Shown: in pieces, positions 25,776 to 38,375 of the stretch
How positions within the stretch are numbered: position 1 is the stretch's first letter
Layout: every line of letters begins with the position of its first letter
DNA from: Climacium dendroides
Lineage: Eukaryota; Streptophyta; Bryopsida; Hypnales; Climaciaceae
Assembly: GCA_950106755.1 (NCBI GenBank)
Contig: OX467083.1
Span: 45,088,555-45,152,554, forward strand
Length of the DNA stretch: 64,000 nt
Direction of reading: 5' to 3'
The notes under the pieces: model-generated
The model's database searches: none
What the model was told of the DNA's origin: nothing
What the model saw: only the letters and a program-made list of their open reading frames with translations
Program-made: the position numbers and the translations under genes

Positions 25776-26780
25776 TAGACCATCAACATTTAATGATACG
25801 TAGATTCTTTGTGTATTCAATAATTTTCATCACTATCTTCTAAGAAGCTTCTTATTGAATGTAATGTGAATTTGAAGAGAATGAATGCTACAAGGAACAT
25901 ATAATGTTTTGCAATAATGGGGTAAATGAAGGCTTAAAATGAAATTGGACCTAGAATAAAGTATGTTCAAGGGATGAAAGCAATTTATTGTCCAAATTCA
26001 CTTAAATAGCCCCTACAAAATTTGGATACTATTAGTATAAACCCGAAAAAATTTCAATTGATCTAATTCTTATGGAATTGAAAAAATATTGCACAAAAAT
26101 ATCTAAAAATTATAGTTTATATCCTTGTTCCTAATGTCTAGGTTAGATCTAATTTAGGTGACAAATTGCCAAATTGTTTACACTTAGTTCCATCACTATC
26201 CATGACACCTACATTTGTGATACTTTAGTCCTAAAAGAACAAGGCTTATTACGAAGGCACTTTGCATCCATTTGCCACTTTTTGGCTTGTGAAATGTTTT
26301 AAGGTTATTGACGTAGATCAAATGGTAATGAAAAATCTATTAACATAAAAAATAAAAGAATAAAAACTTATTGGATTTGCATAAGGCAAAGTGGCATTTT
26401 TTCCACAAAATCACTTACGATGAGCAACATTTTCTGATGTAAACTATAGGAGGATGATTAGAACATAAGTGGATGAAAAATGCATGAGGTTAGTAACACC
26501 CATAACCTTCTCTATACCCATAATGCTCTCCTCTAAAACCTTGAATAATCTTTGAAAGTACAGAATAGATGCGATTACAAGGATGTACTACATCTAAATA
26601 TCAAACCCTAGTGTTGATATTAGTTGTATTTATAGTTTGCTCTTTAAAAATTCACAACTTACTCTCACATTTGTCCAAATAATACATTCGAAAGTGCACA
26701 TGAATTACTTTTCTCTTGCTAATAGGGTCCGATAATTTGTCAGATGCCTAATAGAAATCATGTTCAAAACACTTAAATTC
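25776..26780. other. Gene-free AT-rich spacer
   Basis: No exon or clear repeat boundary was seen. Together with 26781-27410 it is absent from the second unit, where block B copy 2 runs directly into the sequence matching 27455. Confidence 0.4.
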
Positions 26781-27410
26781 ACGGCTATGGGTGCTGCTAC
26801 TGTGACCCGGTGATCAGATCATATGTTTTGGCCATGATAGAAACATTTAGGGTTTCTGAGCTCTTCTGCTTCGACTGTTGCATCTCGTCTTCTCTGTCTG
26901 TCTGTCTGAGCATTCAAGGATTGGTTCAGGATTTGTGTGGGAGAGGAAGAGGTGAGCATAGCTTTGTAGTTGGCGAAATTCGAAATGACGGAGCAACAAG
27001 GTTCAAGTATCTCCTGGTTCCAGTTATATATGGTTGGGGATGTGATGCACCTTTCCTTTGAATGGGATGCGATCCTCATATGCACGACAGCCACCAAGCT
27101 ATCATATATATGATTGTCGAATGCTTCCAACTTCTGTGGCTTTCCGCAGTGCATATCATTTAGATCTTAAAAGTGTGGAACATCTTGTTGAAGGTGATCC
27201 TGAAGCAGAACCCCAAGGCATCTTGAATGAATCTGCTCTGCTCGTGATCTTAATCTGGTATCCTACATGCCCCTTTCCATGTTTCAGTGAAGTTTCTGCA
27301 ACAACGTTGAGAATATCCGTTCTTCTAGACACTGTGTGTGCCTTCGAATGTCAATTCGATCACATTCGAATCTTACTTGGGTTAAGCTTTGGCAATTTCG
27401 AGCTCTAGAA
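26781..27410 (+). pseudogene. Leader-like fragment with an exon-like segment; orphan gene piece
   Basis: Composition shifts to that of a plant 5' leader: TTTAGGGTTTCTGAGC at about 26848, then a pyrimidine-rich CTCGTCTTCTCTGTCTGTCT, then a donor-like GAAGAG|GTGAGC. An exon-like frame further on (about 27150-27240) reads AYHLDLKSVEHLVEGDPE and continues open to about 27405. I do not recognise the protein and found no continuation, so this may be a fragment of a captured or broken gene. Confidence 0.3.
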
Positions 27411-27454
27411 GCTCACAGAACAATCACACAGTCAGTGCATGAAATCTAGAACCT

Positions 27455-27960
27455 ACAATAAATATGCTCAAAATTGTGACTTCACAGTCTCTGTAAAATC
27501 TACACTACCTGTATCATTGTAGGGTTTCCGAAACTACTATACGGTGAAATAAACCTCTTGTGAGCAAGAGTGATTGCAGGGTTGAAAATGGAAAACAAGT
27601 TTGTCGTTCAACACTTCAATGTCCACACAAACATTGCCATGAGCACGTCCCCATTCAGCATACGATGCCAGCATTGTGAAATGCATCTCATTCCATCAAT
27701 TCTCCAGGATTCAATCCACATCACATCTGGGAATCAATGGTGCTCAGATGGAAAATTTAGAAACAGATGCACTGTACTAATATATATATTTACGTCCTAC
27801 GCAAAATACGCTACAATGCGAAACCAGTCAAACTGTCAAACCTCAGATCAAAATGACTAGCTACAGGCAAAACATCAAGTCCATCCCCAAGAAGCTCCTC
27901 CAACTCCTGGAATTACTACTGGAACGACTACGTTACGCAACGAGACTAAACTCGAAGTGA
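27455..27960. repeat. Duplicated segment, copy 1 (matches 35757-36330)
   Basis: AATATGCTCAAAATTGTGAC, ATGGAAAACAAGTTTG and CATGAGCACGTCCCCATTCA occur in both copies in order. In copy 2 the segment directly abuts block B; here about 1.7 kb intervenes. Confidence 0.75.
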
Positions 27961-30900
27961 AACTCCGGGAAGTGGCAACACTTACACATTTGATGGTGGG
28001 AATACACAAGTCCCTGAACCTGTTTGCACCAATATAATACCCCAAATCAGTACAAAAATAAACCACCTGAGGAACAAAACCTCAGGCACAAGTAGGCCAA
28101 GGAATTGAGTAAAACTAGACTTCAAACAGACACCTAGGTACTCACAATTAGGACTCCAAGGGAATTATCCGTCAGACTCGGACTGCAATCCCCGACAAGT
28201 CTCACATTCCACAGAAACCTCAGCTTTTGTGACCAGTTTAAACTTTCCCTTCAAGCGGATGACCTAAACAGAAGTCCCGTCGACATTGGAAAAAAACTTC
28301 ATAGACTCTCGGGCACACATGGAATCACAGAATGTCAATTGTCTCAAATGACACTCCAAGTCACATCAGGATAAACAACCCTGACCTCTAGAGACAATTG
28401 AGCATCAACAATGCACTTCCATATCAAATATTTTCATCAAACGTGTAGAGATTCTCAGGAATGTGACTTGGGATGCATTCCCGAGTGTATTTGAGAACCA
28501 TCGTCTCAAGAAAAGAGATTTAAGGTAGAGGTTCCATTGAACATACAGTGCAGTAGCGGCTCCACCATTGACCAAACATGTGAGCTTTGATTCATGCTAA
28601 TTGTAAAACTACTTAACAGTCTACTCCCATGATTCAGATTTTTGTAATTGATTTTTACTTAAAACACAGAATAAATACACAAAATTTAAGATAGTGCACG
28701 TTTCTTGACTGTTGTAGCCTTGTAGGAAAAGACCTTTTTCTTGTACAGTATGGTGAACGGAGCCTGTACATCAAACTGGAAAGACCATAACTTCACTGCG
28801 GTGGGGAGAAGGGAAGGGTCCATACTAGGATCGACGAAGACTTCCTGGGCAGTGCCACTGAAGTCACAAGAGCCAGCACTACCATTCATCCGAAGGAAGT
28901 AAGCATTGAAGGCCCAATCGCAATGGTGAGACAGTGTGTTGGGAATGTAGCAGGCGCCTCCGGCGTTGATAGGTCCACAATTGACTTGCCCTTGGTTGGC
29001 AAGTGAACCGCACACCCAGTCCATGGAGCTTTGCAAGGAGATGTCGGAAGTGTTCGGGAGGGAAATGCACCACACCGAGGCAGTGGCCAGGCGCCGTGCA
29101 CTCGGCCTGGTACTGTTCAATGTGTCGTTGATCGTTATCATGGGCACGTCCTCCAACTTCGCCGTCTCCGTGGTCACGTCTACTTCTCCTGCCACAGTTC
29201 CTGCCGTTCCACAACAGAATCTCAGCACATGGACGAGAGAACTACACGAGAGAACTACGCTCTGCTAGAAGCTCTCCATTCTGAACCTGGCTACCACTGA
29301 AGAGCGTACCATGTCAGGATCCTAATTAATACGAGTATCGATTTGCGGACTGAGTGTACTGACTCTGAGTAGGCAACCCCCGTCCCTCAATTCTTCACAA
29401 ACCTTCACCTCCTTTCAGATTGAAACTCTACTACTACTACTTTCTCCTCGTCTAACTCCTTCGAGTTCTAATCCAAGTCCAGAAACCTAGCAACAGATGG
29501 TGTCTCCGCAATTCAGAGGAGGCTCTGCACCATTTCAACAATGATACCGTTCCGCTACTTCTCCACAAGTTAAACGAGCAAATAGAGGCACTTGCTACCC
29601 GGGTCTCCCAGTGATTCGACGAGCTTCATCAGCATTGCTCAAAGATTAGGTGCGACGATCAAATTCAAGGTGCATCAGTCGAGGGTCAACCCAAATTGAG
29701 GATCGACAGCAAAACCACTCACGTACCTAGCACAAGGGTCGCCACCAGAAACAGAACCACAACAGTCCACCACTGCTTCATCATAGTTGCAATCCGAGTT
29801 CTCCACCTGCCGATCGACGATGACAAGCTCACAATGCCCCAACCTAGAAAGCAAAGTACAAAGCATCCACCGTCACTCCCATTCTTTCAGATACACCTTC
29901 TTCTCCCACGTCCAGCGATAAAACACTTCCAGCTGCACAAATGAAATAACCCTGTCAATCAATTGCCGCTGTTGAAAACAACACTACCTTTTAAACACGA
30001 TGTAAGAGCTAGAGCAGAGGATCGGCAGGCACATCAAACTGTATTGACAGCTGGAATCTCACAACTAGCATGAGCGAGATGAGATGGCGAAGCTAGCCAA
30101 GTGGAGCCAAGGGCAACGTCTGATGTGATGTATATTTTATAATGGATTAGTTGAGCACAAGTCAGACGTACGGGTTGAAATTTTGCGGCTCCGTTTTGCG
30201 GCTCATAATGACTCTGGCTGCTCCTGGGTCGTATTGGTTCGTGCTGTCTCCTGTTTGTGTCCTGTGTGACATCGAGGTCCGTGTTCTTTTTTACTTGACC
30301 GTTGTGTGGGTTGAGTACATTAATTTAAGAAATAGGCTTCTCATGCTATGAAGGCAACTGACATTGCATAGATTTTGACATTTTGTCATACAATCCTATT
30401 ACAGGAAGCATTGTTCCTCATTGATTGTGTGCTTGGCAATGGTTTCTAAGGTAACTCCCTTTCAATCGGAGCAGGTGCCAAAACATTAGTTCGAGGAAGA
30501 CCTCGGACACGCCCCAAACTGCTGTACTCGTGGTGGGGCGAAGTGCAAATATGCAACAGGTGTAGTGAGAGAATCTGGTGCTGTGAGTAAAAGCTGATTG
30601 ATTTCGTGAAATTCTGGTAAAATTTACATCTGCTGTGAAACTGTTGAGAAGAGTCAGTGACAGTCGAAATGAACTTTGTTGGAAGCAATTGTGGACGAGT
30701 TTGATCCATACAGGAACTGAACTCGAATGCCGTGATTCATGAATGTTTTCAATGGAGTTGTGTGTTGATGTTTCTTTGACTTCACTGAATAGACTAGCTT
30801 AGTTCGCTTCTTTCATGTGTGCAGCACATTCAACATTCAACTGGAAGGAACTCTGGCCATTGTGAAAGCTGAAACGTCGAGGAGGACGTTGACAGAATCC

Positions 30901-31200
30901 TTCTTACTAGGACGAGAGTGCAACTATTGATCCTCAAAATTTTGTTGTGAAAAGGGGAGGTTTTTTATAATAGTTTGACTTCCAATGAGTACTTTTGCAA
31001 TTTTTTAAAGCAAATGATCTACACAGTAACCAAAGGAATGATTTCACCAATCATTAGTCCATCCTTAGTGCTAATCTTCAAAAATAAAACATAGTTTAGG
31101 TCCATTCCATGTCAAGTGATACGTAATCTGTGACTTTTTGTATTGCTTCTTATGGTTTTGTATTCATAAAAATATGTTTTAAGGTAGAAATACCATAAAT
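27905..31200. repeat. Segmental duplication, X8 block copy 2 (matches 14240-17700)
   Basis: See X8 block copy 1. Divergence is modest in exons and introns alike. Indels are scattered, and a shared TCCATTCCATGTC stretch marks the far end before both copies run into AT-rich repeats. Confidence 0.85.
27986..29784 (-). CDS. X8-domain protein, copy 2, GPI-anchor exon missing
   Basis: Minus-strand exons 29727-29784 (signal peptide, MMKQWWTVVVLFLVATLVLG), 28826-29200 (X8 core) and 27986-28019 (SGTCVFPPSN) match copy 1, with all splice sites retained. The X8 cysteines and the SVWC, CYIPNTLSHHCDWAFNAYF and SCDFSGTA motifs are intact. The homologous block ends inside the next intron: no counterpart of the Ser/Pro-rich GPI exon of copy 1 (13839-14001) was found down to 27460. 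If the GTAAGT donor is not used, the frame stops at once (GTG TAA), giving about 156 residues, a secreted X8 protein without an anchor. Without splicing at 28826 the second exon also stays open to 28686, giving about 190 residues. Likely role: soluble callose-binding wall protein, or a gene on its way to inactivation. Confidence 0.7.
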
Positions 31201-32434
31201 AAAAATTTAAGCATTTCAACTTGTAGGATGTGGAGAATTCATTGGGAAGTTGAACATGAAAATCAGATGACGATGAATTCACAAATAATAGAATTTTTTT
31301 CTTCAAGAATGAATATTTTATTCAATATATATGTGGATTTTTTATATGGAATCATTTGTGGCTCATAGCTTCATCTAAAATATCTACCTTTCAAACTTGT
31401 TCTTACTACCTATGTGGCATAAATTGTCTATATGGCAATGGGCTCTCGAAGGAAGTTTGGGTTGGCTAAAAATAGAGGCCCAAATTATGGCTCCTAAACC
31501 TTATAACAAGATCTCAATTGTTAAATTGCTAAGAGTTTGGACTTTGGCTTGGCATTTGGAGGCTTCACACTATGACCATTCAAGTTGAGAGACCATTTAA
31601 GCAAAATGTTGATAAGGTAGGTGAGGCTAAAAGTGTCTATTTAAGAGGAGATCCATCCATTACAATTTGATTTGTATTTTCTTAAACTTATAAATATATA
31701 TTATTTACTTCAATTTTATTGAATTCATCATATATATAGTGTGGTTTAAAAAAAGTCAAGGACATGGGTTTGAATGAGAAGTTCTCTGGTAAGAAAAGTT
31801 GAGTAGAAAACCATCAGGTACACAGAGAGGCTTTAAGAAAGATGCTTCTCCTTCAAAAAATAACTCATACAAGGCTATAGGTAGGCAATTTGAAAATTCA
31901 ACAAATGACTGTAATCATTTTGGATGTACACATCTAGTGGTGGATTAGAATGTAATTGTCCAACCAACATTTCTTCCTGTTTTCCAATGTGTATTTCTTT
32001 CATCTTTCTTCATTAATAGATTGTCCAATCAACTTTCCTTCCATCTTTGGTGTAGGCTTGGGTGCCATTGCTTTATGAAGAGATTTTACTTCTGTAAATA
32101 TTTGCATTATTACCCCATGTGCTTCAAATTTCAAAAGGAGCCCTAATTATATTGTAATGATAAGGAATGTTTTGCAATAAATTATTTAGATTCAACCTAA
32201 TTTGATAACAATTATAGTATTAAATTTATTAACATACTATCTTTTACCATCACTAGTACAATAACATGGGATGCTTTAAGTAAGGTTTTTAGTATAGTTT
32301 TCTAATACTAAAACTTTAAGATAGTGACTTTCTAGGAGATTTTTAGTAAAAATTTATTAAAAATGCATAATTTCAAATAAAAATTTGCTTAAAAATCTTC
32401 TAAAAGGTCATTATTTAAGATACCCTAATATTTT
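31201..32434. other. AT-rich spacer after X8 block copy 2
   Basis: No gene recognised. Short ORFs (for example 31397-31588) lack motifs. 31300-31340 resembles 19250-19290. Confidence 0.4.
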
Positions 32435-35400
32435 ACAATAGATGAATATTTTTACCAAGAGCATACATATCAATACTATTTCAAAGTCAAGAGGATCTCT
32501 ATAAACATAGTTGGTCAAAATATTTATCAAAGGTAAAATTTTATAGTATTTTCAAAATAATTACTGTAGGTGACACTTAATACAATTAATTTTTTGGTGT
32601 ACTTTTGTAAGTGAGAGAGTAGTGCAATAAGACTTCATTAAGGCCAAAAACGCAAGTGGTGCGTTTGTGTAGAGCCCATGGATTACTTGTTTATCCTACT
32701 TGTACAACTCACCGTACAAACTTTCAACCAATTGCATATCATTTTTCTTATATAGAAAAATAAAAAATATCTCTATTATTTACACACCATGCTAAGTACA
32801 AAAAAAAACAATGTTGAAGAGTATTGTTCATCCAACTAAAAATAATCTAATTGTAAGGGCATAGAAAATTTGAAGATGAGTATTGTGCACTTTACATTCA
32901 AAAGTTGATGTTGTTAGAGATTTTCATGCCATTGGTATAGATGGTTTAAAACTTTAGAAAAGGGAAAAACTGTAAGAAGACAACCTCATCTAAAAGTGTC
33001 TAAATAAAAATGTAATTACTAATATCAATTTTGTTTTATTTTAGTTTTTTGGTGGTATTGTCAGGAATTGAAATACATTCTAGATTCTCTTAGTGTTTTT
33101 TTTGCATCATATATGAGTAAAATTGTAAATTTTCAAAGGGCTCATTACAAATGTGTTTAAGAAAGATTTTAAGTTCTTATGTTTAGAAAGTATTGAATTT
33201 AAATATTCAACAAGGTTGCAATCAACTATTTTCACCTCAATAGGTGTTGAAAAGGAAAAACATTGTCTTGGTAAAATACTTGAGTAATCCTAAAAAAATG
33301 GAAAAGAGACCATTTGATTTTGAAAATGATATAGGACACATCTTTTCAACCAATACTCAAAATTCATCGCATAGCATATATTTGTTTTCTTAAAACAAAG
33401 AAATTGTTCACTTTATTCACATTTCTTAAGCTAACCACATCCAAAACCAACCTACTGGCATCTAAATAAGTCTTCTATTATTTCAATATCTTAGTTTTTG
33501 TTTGATCTTCTTAGTAATTGAAAGAGGATTCCATAATTATAGAATTTTAAAGTTAGACACCCATATAAAAAAAACTATGAACAAAATTCAAAGAGGGGTA
33601 GGGTTTTAAATATATTTAACAAATATCCACATGGGATGCCCATCTAGTGTGTTATTCAAACTAAGAGTGTGAGTACCAATTGGATGCTAAGATTGATTTG
33701 TATTATATTTTGACTATACTATTTCTTCCAATTAATACAACTACATTGTTTTTGTTGAAAATGTGTTCAAAATAGCATTCATATCAGTTATAAAGAACAA
33801 TGATTTATGCTAATTTTTTTTCAAAATGAAGAATAGTATAAAGATTTCTAAAGTAATAATTTTCTTTTTTTTCCTCTCAAAACACTATTGGCATTGATCT
33901 TGAAGTCAAATAACCAATATCATTTTCAAGCTAGCCTTTATATAATTCCTTAATAAAATTTTGTTATTTTTAATATGTGAATAATTTTTTAGGGGGATAC
34001 AAGAATTTTGATGGAAAAATAAAATTATTTTTTCTTTTTAAGTGAAGCATGTAAATTAAACTACATCAATTGAAGCACATATACAAATAATTTTTTGAAA
34101 TTTTTACTAAAAATTTAGAATGGAGAATGATATTTTTTATTTGAAATATATATATGAATGAAAAAGACACAATATTGTGTAGTTTTGGATTTCAACATGT
34201 TGAGCAAGCAATTTCAACAAATCATTTCATTTTTTTAAGTTTCAAAATGAGTAGAAACCTAATTTATTTGCTTGCATTTTGTTTCTGTCTAAATTAAATA
34301 TTAAAAGTAGATGTTTTGAAAGTTATATTTACAATCAAGTTCAACCAATTAATTTTGGATGTTGGGGTCTTTAAAGGTGATGATTGTCTTTTGACCTTTA
34401 AAGCATCACCACTATGTCATGGTAAGGGATTTAGGCATTGTAAGTAAGGAGCAAGACTTGTCAAAGCCTCTATTGGAGCACATGTACAACAATGGCACCT
34501 TCTTATCTCATCCGATATTTACTTGTGTTCAAACCAACATTTAGAGCTTTGCAAATTCTCCATCAAATCAGAAACCAAAAAATCATTATCTCTATTTTGT
34601 TGTCATTTCTAGATTTCTAGTGGGAAAGCTTGATTGTAGTCAAGATTCATCTTGATTTTCTCTGGATTTATGAATTTGCTTTTAATAGAGGTTAACAATA
34701 TCTACACCATAAAATGGACACCATGAGCTTGCTAAAGCCCATATGGTGTGTTACAAATGGTAGTTCATTATAGTTGTGCTCTAATACTTGAGGGCTTTAG
34801 ACAAAATCTAGATGCACAATGACATATTTCATAAAGTTTTTATTGAAAGAAGAAATGTTAGACATAAATATTGATATTGCCAAATTTGAAAAAACACTTG
34901 TAGATCTTTGTAAAATGAATTTAGATGCATTTAGATTTAAGAATTCATCAAAAACATATTTCTTTTTTTATTGTTTTGAATTTGGATATGATTGATTAAA
35001 TCTATAAGGTTATTAACATGGTATAAAATAAATAACCAATTTTATTATTTTAATATTCAAAGCATTACAACTTTCAATATAAAGTGAATCCTTTAACAAA
35101 GGAAAAACTTCATCCCTTCATTCTTTATCCATATGGAGAGATATGTAGGGAAATATGGCATTAATGAGAAATAGTTTGAAAGTTCAAAAGTTATTTAGGC
35201 AAATGAAAATGAAAAGTGTATTAAAAGCAATAGTAGCATGTTGGGGTGCATCATTCTTATAAATTCATTTCACTTATATCTCATAGAACTTTGACATGTA
35301 GATATAAAAGCATTAACATTTTAAGATTGTCACATAGGGATTTTAATGTTTTCAATCAACAAAAATCAGTAAAGAATTGTACTAAATATCATATGAAAAA

Positions 35401-35757
35401 GAGACATGTAAAAAGAACATACATTTGCTTAAGTAGAGATACTTCTAATTAGTTGCTTGTTCACCCCTAAAGTTTTGAAGTGTTTTGAGGTTCAAAACCT
35501 CTTCAAAATACTCATATCCAAAGCAAGGCTAAAATCTTCATCTATATTTTTTCTTTAACAAACCTAATAGTAGGATCCTTTAGTTAACTTGTCCAAGTAA
35601 TTACATCTTATCCAAGTAAAAGTTCCTTTTGATTGCATTTACACAATATGTTGGAAACTGGATTGAAAAGAAAAGTAAGAAAATTACGAGTTCAATAGAG
35701 CTTGCCTGAGCACTAAGAAAATCCAAAGTGGGTTAGCCTTGAGTCCTTGAAAATCAA
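32435..35757. repeat. Long AT-rich block B, copy 2 (matches 21675-25775)
   Basis: Collinear with copy 1 apart from an extra segment at about 32520-32835 and the missing 660-bp palindrome segment. Spacing between the copies is about 10.5 kb, consistent with duplication together with the X8 blocks. Confidence 0.75.
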
Positions 35758-36335
35758 TAAATATGCTCAAAATTGTGACTTCACAGTCCCTGTAAAACCC
35801 ACACTACCTGTATTATTATTGTGGGGGTTCTCAAAACTACTATACAGAGAAATAAGCCTCTTCAAAATTGTTGTGAGCCTGTGATTGCAGGGTTGTAAAT
35901 GGAAAACAAGTTTGGCGTTCAAAACTTCAATTTCCACACAAACATCGCCATGAGCACGTCCCCATTCAGCATTGAATGCCAGCATTGTGAAATGCATCTC
36001 AGTCCATCAACTCTCCAAGATTCAGTGCACATCAACTGGGAATCGATGGCGTTCAGATGGAAAGTTTAGACAGTAACCGATGACCAAGTGCACGGTATTA
36101 ATATGCACGTCCTACACAAAATTACGCTACAATGCGAAACCAGTGAAACTTCAAATCAAAATGACAAGAGCATGATTTATGTCTCTGGAATTGAAGGCAA
36201 GGCAAAACATCAATTCCATTCCCAAGAAGTTCCTCCAAGATTTTACAATAATTCAGCACGATTACATTACGGCATTGTCTGTTAGGTCTCTGAAACTGCA
36301 AGAGCATGATTAATGTCAATATCAGGTCTCTCAGG
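35757..36335. repeat. Duplicated segment, copy 2 (matches 27455-27960), no X8 gene attached
   Basis: Same order of landmarks as 27455-27960, then similarity stops where X8 block copy 2 would begin. The X8 gene is therefore absent from this third unit. The 76-codon ORF at 35767-35997 is broken in the other copy. Confidence 0.7.
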
Positions 36336-36337
36336 AT

Positions 36338-37095
36338 AGAGTGAACTCCACAAAGTTTTCAAATGAACCTGGAAACATCCAAAAAACCCTAACCTCAACG
36401 CAGCAAATGATCACGACTCAAGCAACTCGACTCGTTTTGCGCAATTTGGCTGATGATGGCCCTCTACCACTCCCACAAATTTCAGCAGCCCAATTCAGTA
36501 GCCTTTCAAAAGTGCATTGTCGAATGAGTATCCAAAATGTCGCTTACACGCACAAACCCTTGACCTACGAATGCGCTTATCCATGATTACCCTGGGGCAA
36601 TTTTCAAGAGCAAGATTTATTTCAAAACCAGGTCGACGCGAACTCCACAAAGATTACAAATAGACCTGAAAGACCTTAAAAAAAAGGCAGGGTCACGCCG
36701 GACCTCTAGACCTACGCGAGCAATTCTCAAGCAACTCGACTCCTCTTCAGCAATTTCGCTGATGATGAGCCTCTACCACTCACGCACGTTTCAGCAGCAC
36801 AGTTCAGCAATATTCCATAAGTGCATTGTCAGTTAAGTATCCAAAATGTCGCTTACACGCACAAACCCTTGATCTAGGAATGCGCCTATCCACGACTACC
36901 CGGATGCAATTTCAATTCCAAGATTTTATTTCAAAACCAGGTCAGCGTGAACTCCACAAAGATTACAAATGGACCTGAAAAACATTCAAAAAGAAGCTCT
37001 CCACCTAGACAAGCAAGAGCAATTCTCCAGTAACTCGACACTCGTCTTCAGCAAATTTGGCTGAAGATGATGAACCTCTACCACTCACAATTCTT
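36338..37095. repeat. About 300-bp tandem repeat in the LQY1 3' flank, 2.5 copies
   Basis: GAACTCCACAAAG starts near 36343, 36640 and 36949. Each unit carries GCAACTCGAC-like, CCTCTACCACTC and (first two only) AAAATGTCGCTTACACGCAC landmarks. The last partial unit runs to the LQY1 stop codon, so the 3' UTR lies in the array. Confidence 0.8.
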
Positions 37096-37115
37096 ACACC
37101 GCGTCGCGTCGCGCC

Positions 37116-37631
37116 CTAATCGTCGTCCTTGTACTCACGGCGGTCGAGGTATCGTGGCTGCACTCCACTCCCCTGGCACGTCGTGCACGTCAAGGAGCCA
37201 GAGCCCTCGCAATTGATACACCGGGAGACTTCCCGCTCTCCACCTCCAAGCTCCACCGTGATGTTCCCCGCACCCACGCAGAAGCGGCACACTTGCGAGC
37301 CCGTTCCTTTACACGGGAAGCACGGCTGGTCATTCTCCCGACCCTCCGAGCTTTTCACCTGCGACTCGTAGAAGATCGGCACGCCGATCCCGACTGCGAC
37401 GCCTGCCACGCCCACGCTGATTGCAAGTATCGTATCCTGGTCAAGCTCCAATGCGCGCACCACCAAGCTCTTCCTGCTTCTCGACGAATTTTTCACTCCA
37501 TTCTTGGCCAAATTGGCGCTCAATGGGGGCAAAAAAGAGCTTGAAAGAGAGGGCTTCGACGAGGCAGGCGCAATTCCAGGCAGCGAGGGTGTCGTCCAGC
37601 ACGGGCAGCGGCGAAGAAGAGACGACGCCAT
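37116..37631 (-). CDS. LQY1: LQY1-like thylakoid zinc-finger protein (DnaJ-type Cys-rich domain)
   Basis: A single uninterrupted frame of 171 residues from the ATG at 37631. The Ser/Pro/Arg-rich first 55 or so residues look like a chloroplast transit peptide. A membrane segment follows (ILAISVGVAGVAVGIGVPIF, about residues 68-87). Then come four DnaJ-like CxxCxGxG-type repeats: CFPCKGTG, CRFCVGAG, CINCEGSG and CTTCQGSG. The C-terminus GVQPRYLDRREYKDDD matches the family signature. Arabidopsis LQY1 is a thylakoid protein with disulfide-isomerase activity that associates with the photosystem II core and assists its repair under high light; the same role is inferred here. Length and domain order match the family. 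It lies downstream of the FLAP1-like gene on the same strand. The opposite-strand ORFs here are GC-rich shadows. Confidence 0.93.
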   Translation of the reverse strand: MASSLLRRCPCWTTPSLPGIAPASSKPSLSSSFLPPLSANLAKNGVKNSSRSRKSLVVRALELDQDTILAISVGVAGVAVGIGVPIFYESQVKSSEGRENDQPCFPCKGTGSQVCRFCVGAGNITVELGGGEREVSRCINCEGSGSLTCTTCQGSGVQPRYLDRREYKDDD

Positions 37632-38375
37632 GGCTGCGGCAGCAGCGATGCTGGCAAGGGGGAAGAAGGCCTTCGGATAAGGGCCCCACGGATTCGCACG
37701 ACGGTTCTCACGGGGATAGGGGGTTGATCAGGGCCCCACGGAGCTTATCCTTCGACCCGGAGGTCTGTTATGAATTTCAGTTTAGGCTACGTGGCAAATG
37801 GGGAGGGCCTTTTGGTTCTTTTGCGTGGGGTCCTTATCTCGTAAGAAATTTGAGAAACTCATGGCCGAGACATTCAATGGTTGCACTCAAATTCTAAATT
37901 CAGATTTTGAGTGCATTTCTCAATCAAATGTTCTGAGTGATGTCTTGTTGGAAAGCTACTTAGAATGTACGAGTGAGCTATAACAGACCCTCTAAGTCCG
38001 AGTATTGAGATCACAGCAAGAAATTGAAAACGGACACTATTGGATCTTGTAGGAATAGGATACTATGGACTTCAAGGATGTCGAAGCTAAAGTACAGTAG
38101 ATAAAAATCGGATAACTTGTAAGCAACACGAGCAACAAATGGACTGTTTATAAAGAAACCATTTCAGATAACTTAGAAACCAGGATTACATTCGGTTTCA
38201 AATACCAGGACAATCGAAACTATCTGAAATGCATCTTATGCACACAGATGGCCTGTATGTCACTCCAAATATTGGAACTCTGTAAATGTACACGTTATAT
38301 TGAAGGCAGGACTGTGTTCTGGCTGGAGAAAATCTCTGTGAAATGTACAAGTGCTTCCTACCTAGAGCTGGGTTC
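37632..38375. other. Intergenic: LQY1 upstream region and FLAP1-like 3' flank
   Basis: 37632-37780 is GC-rich and likely contains the LQY1 leader and promoter. The remainder is ordinary intergenic DNA. ORFs here lack family features. Confidence 0.4.

Noticed and set aside
37129..37897. Several plus-strand ORFs over LQY1
   Set aside because: GC-rich shadows of a confidently identified gene.
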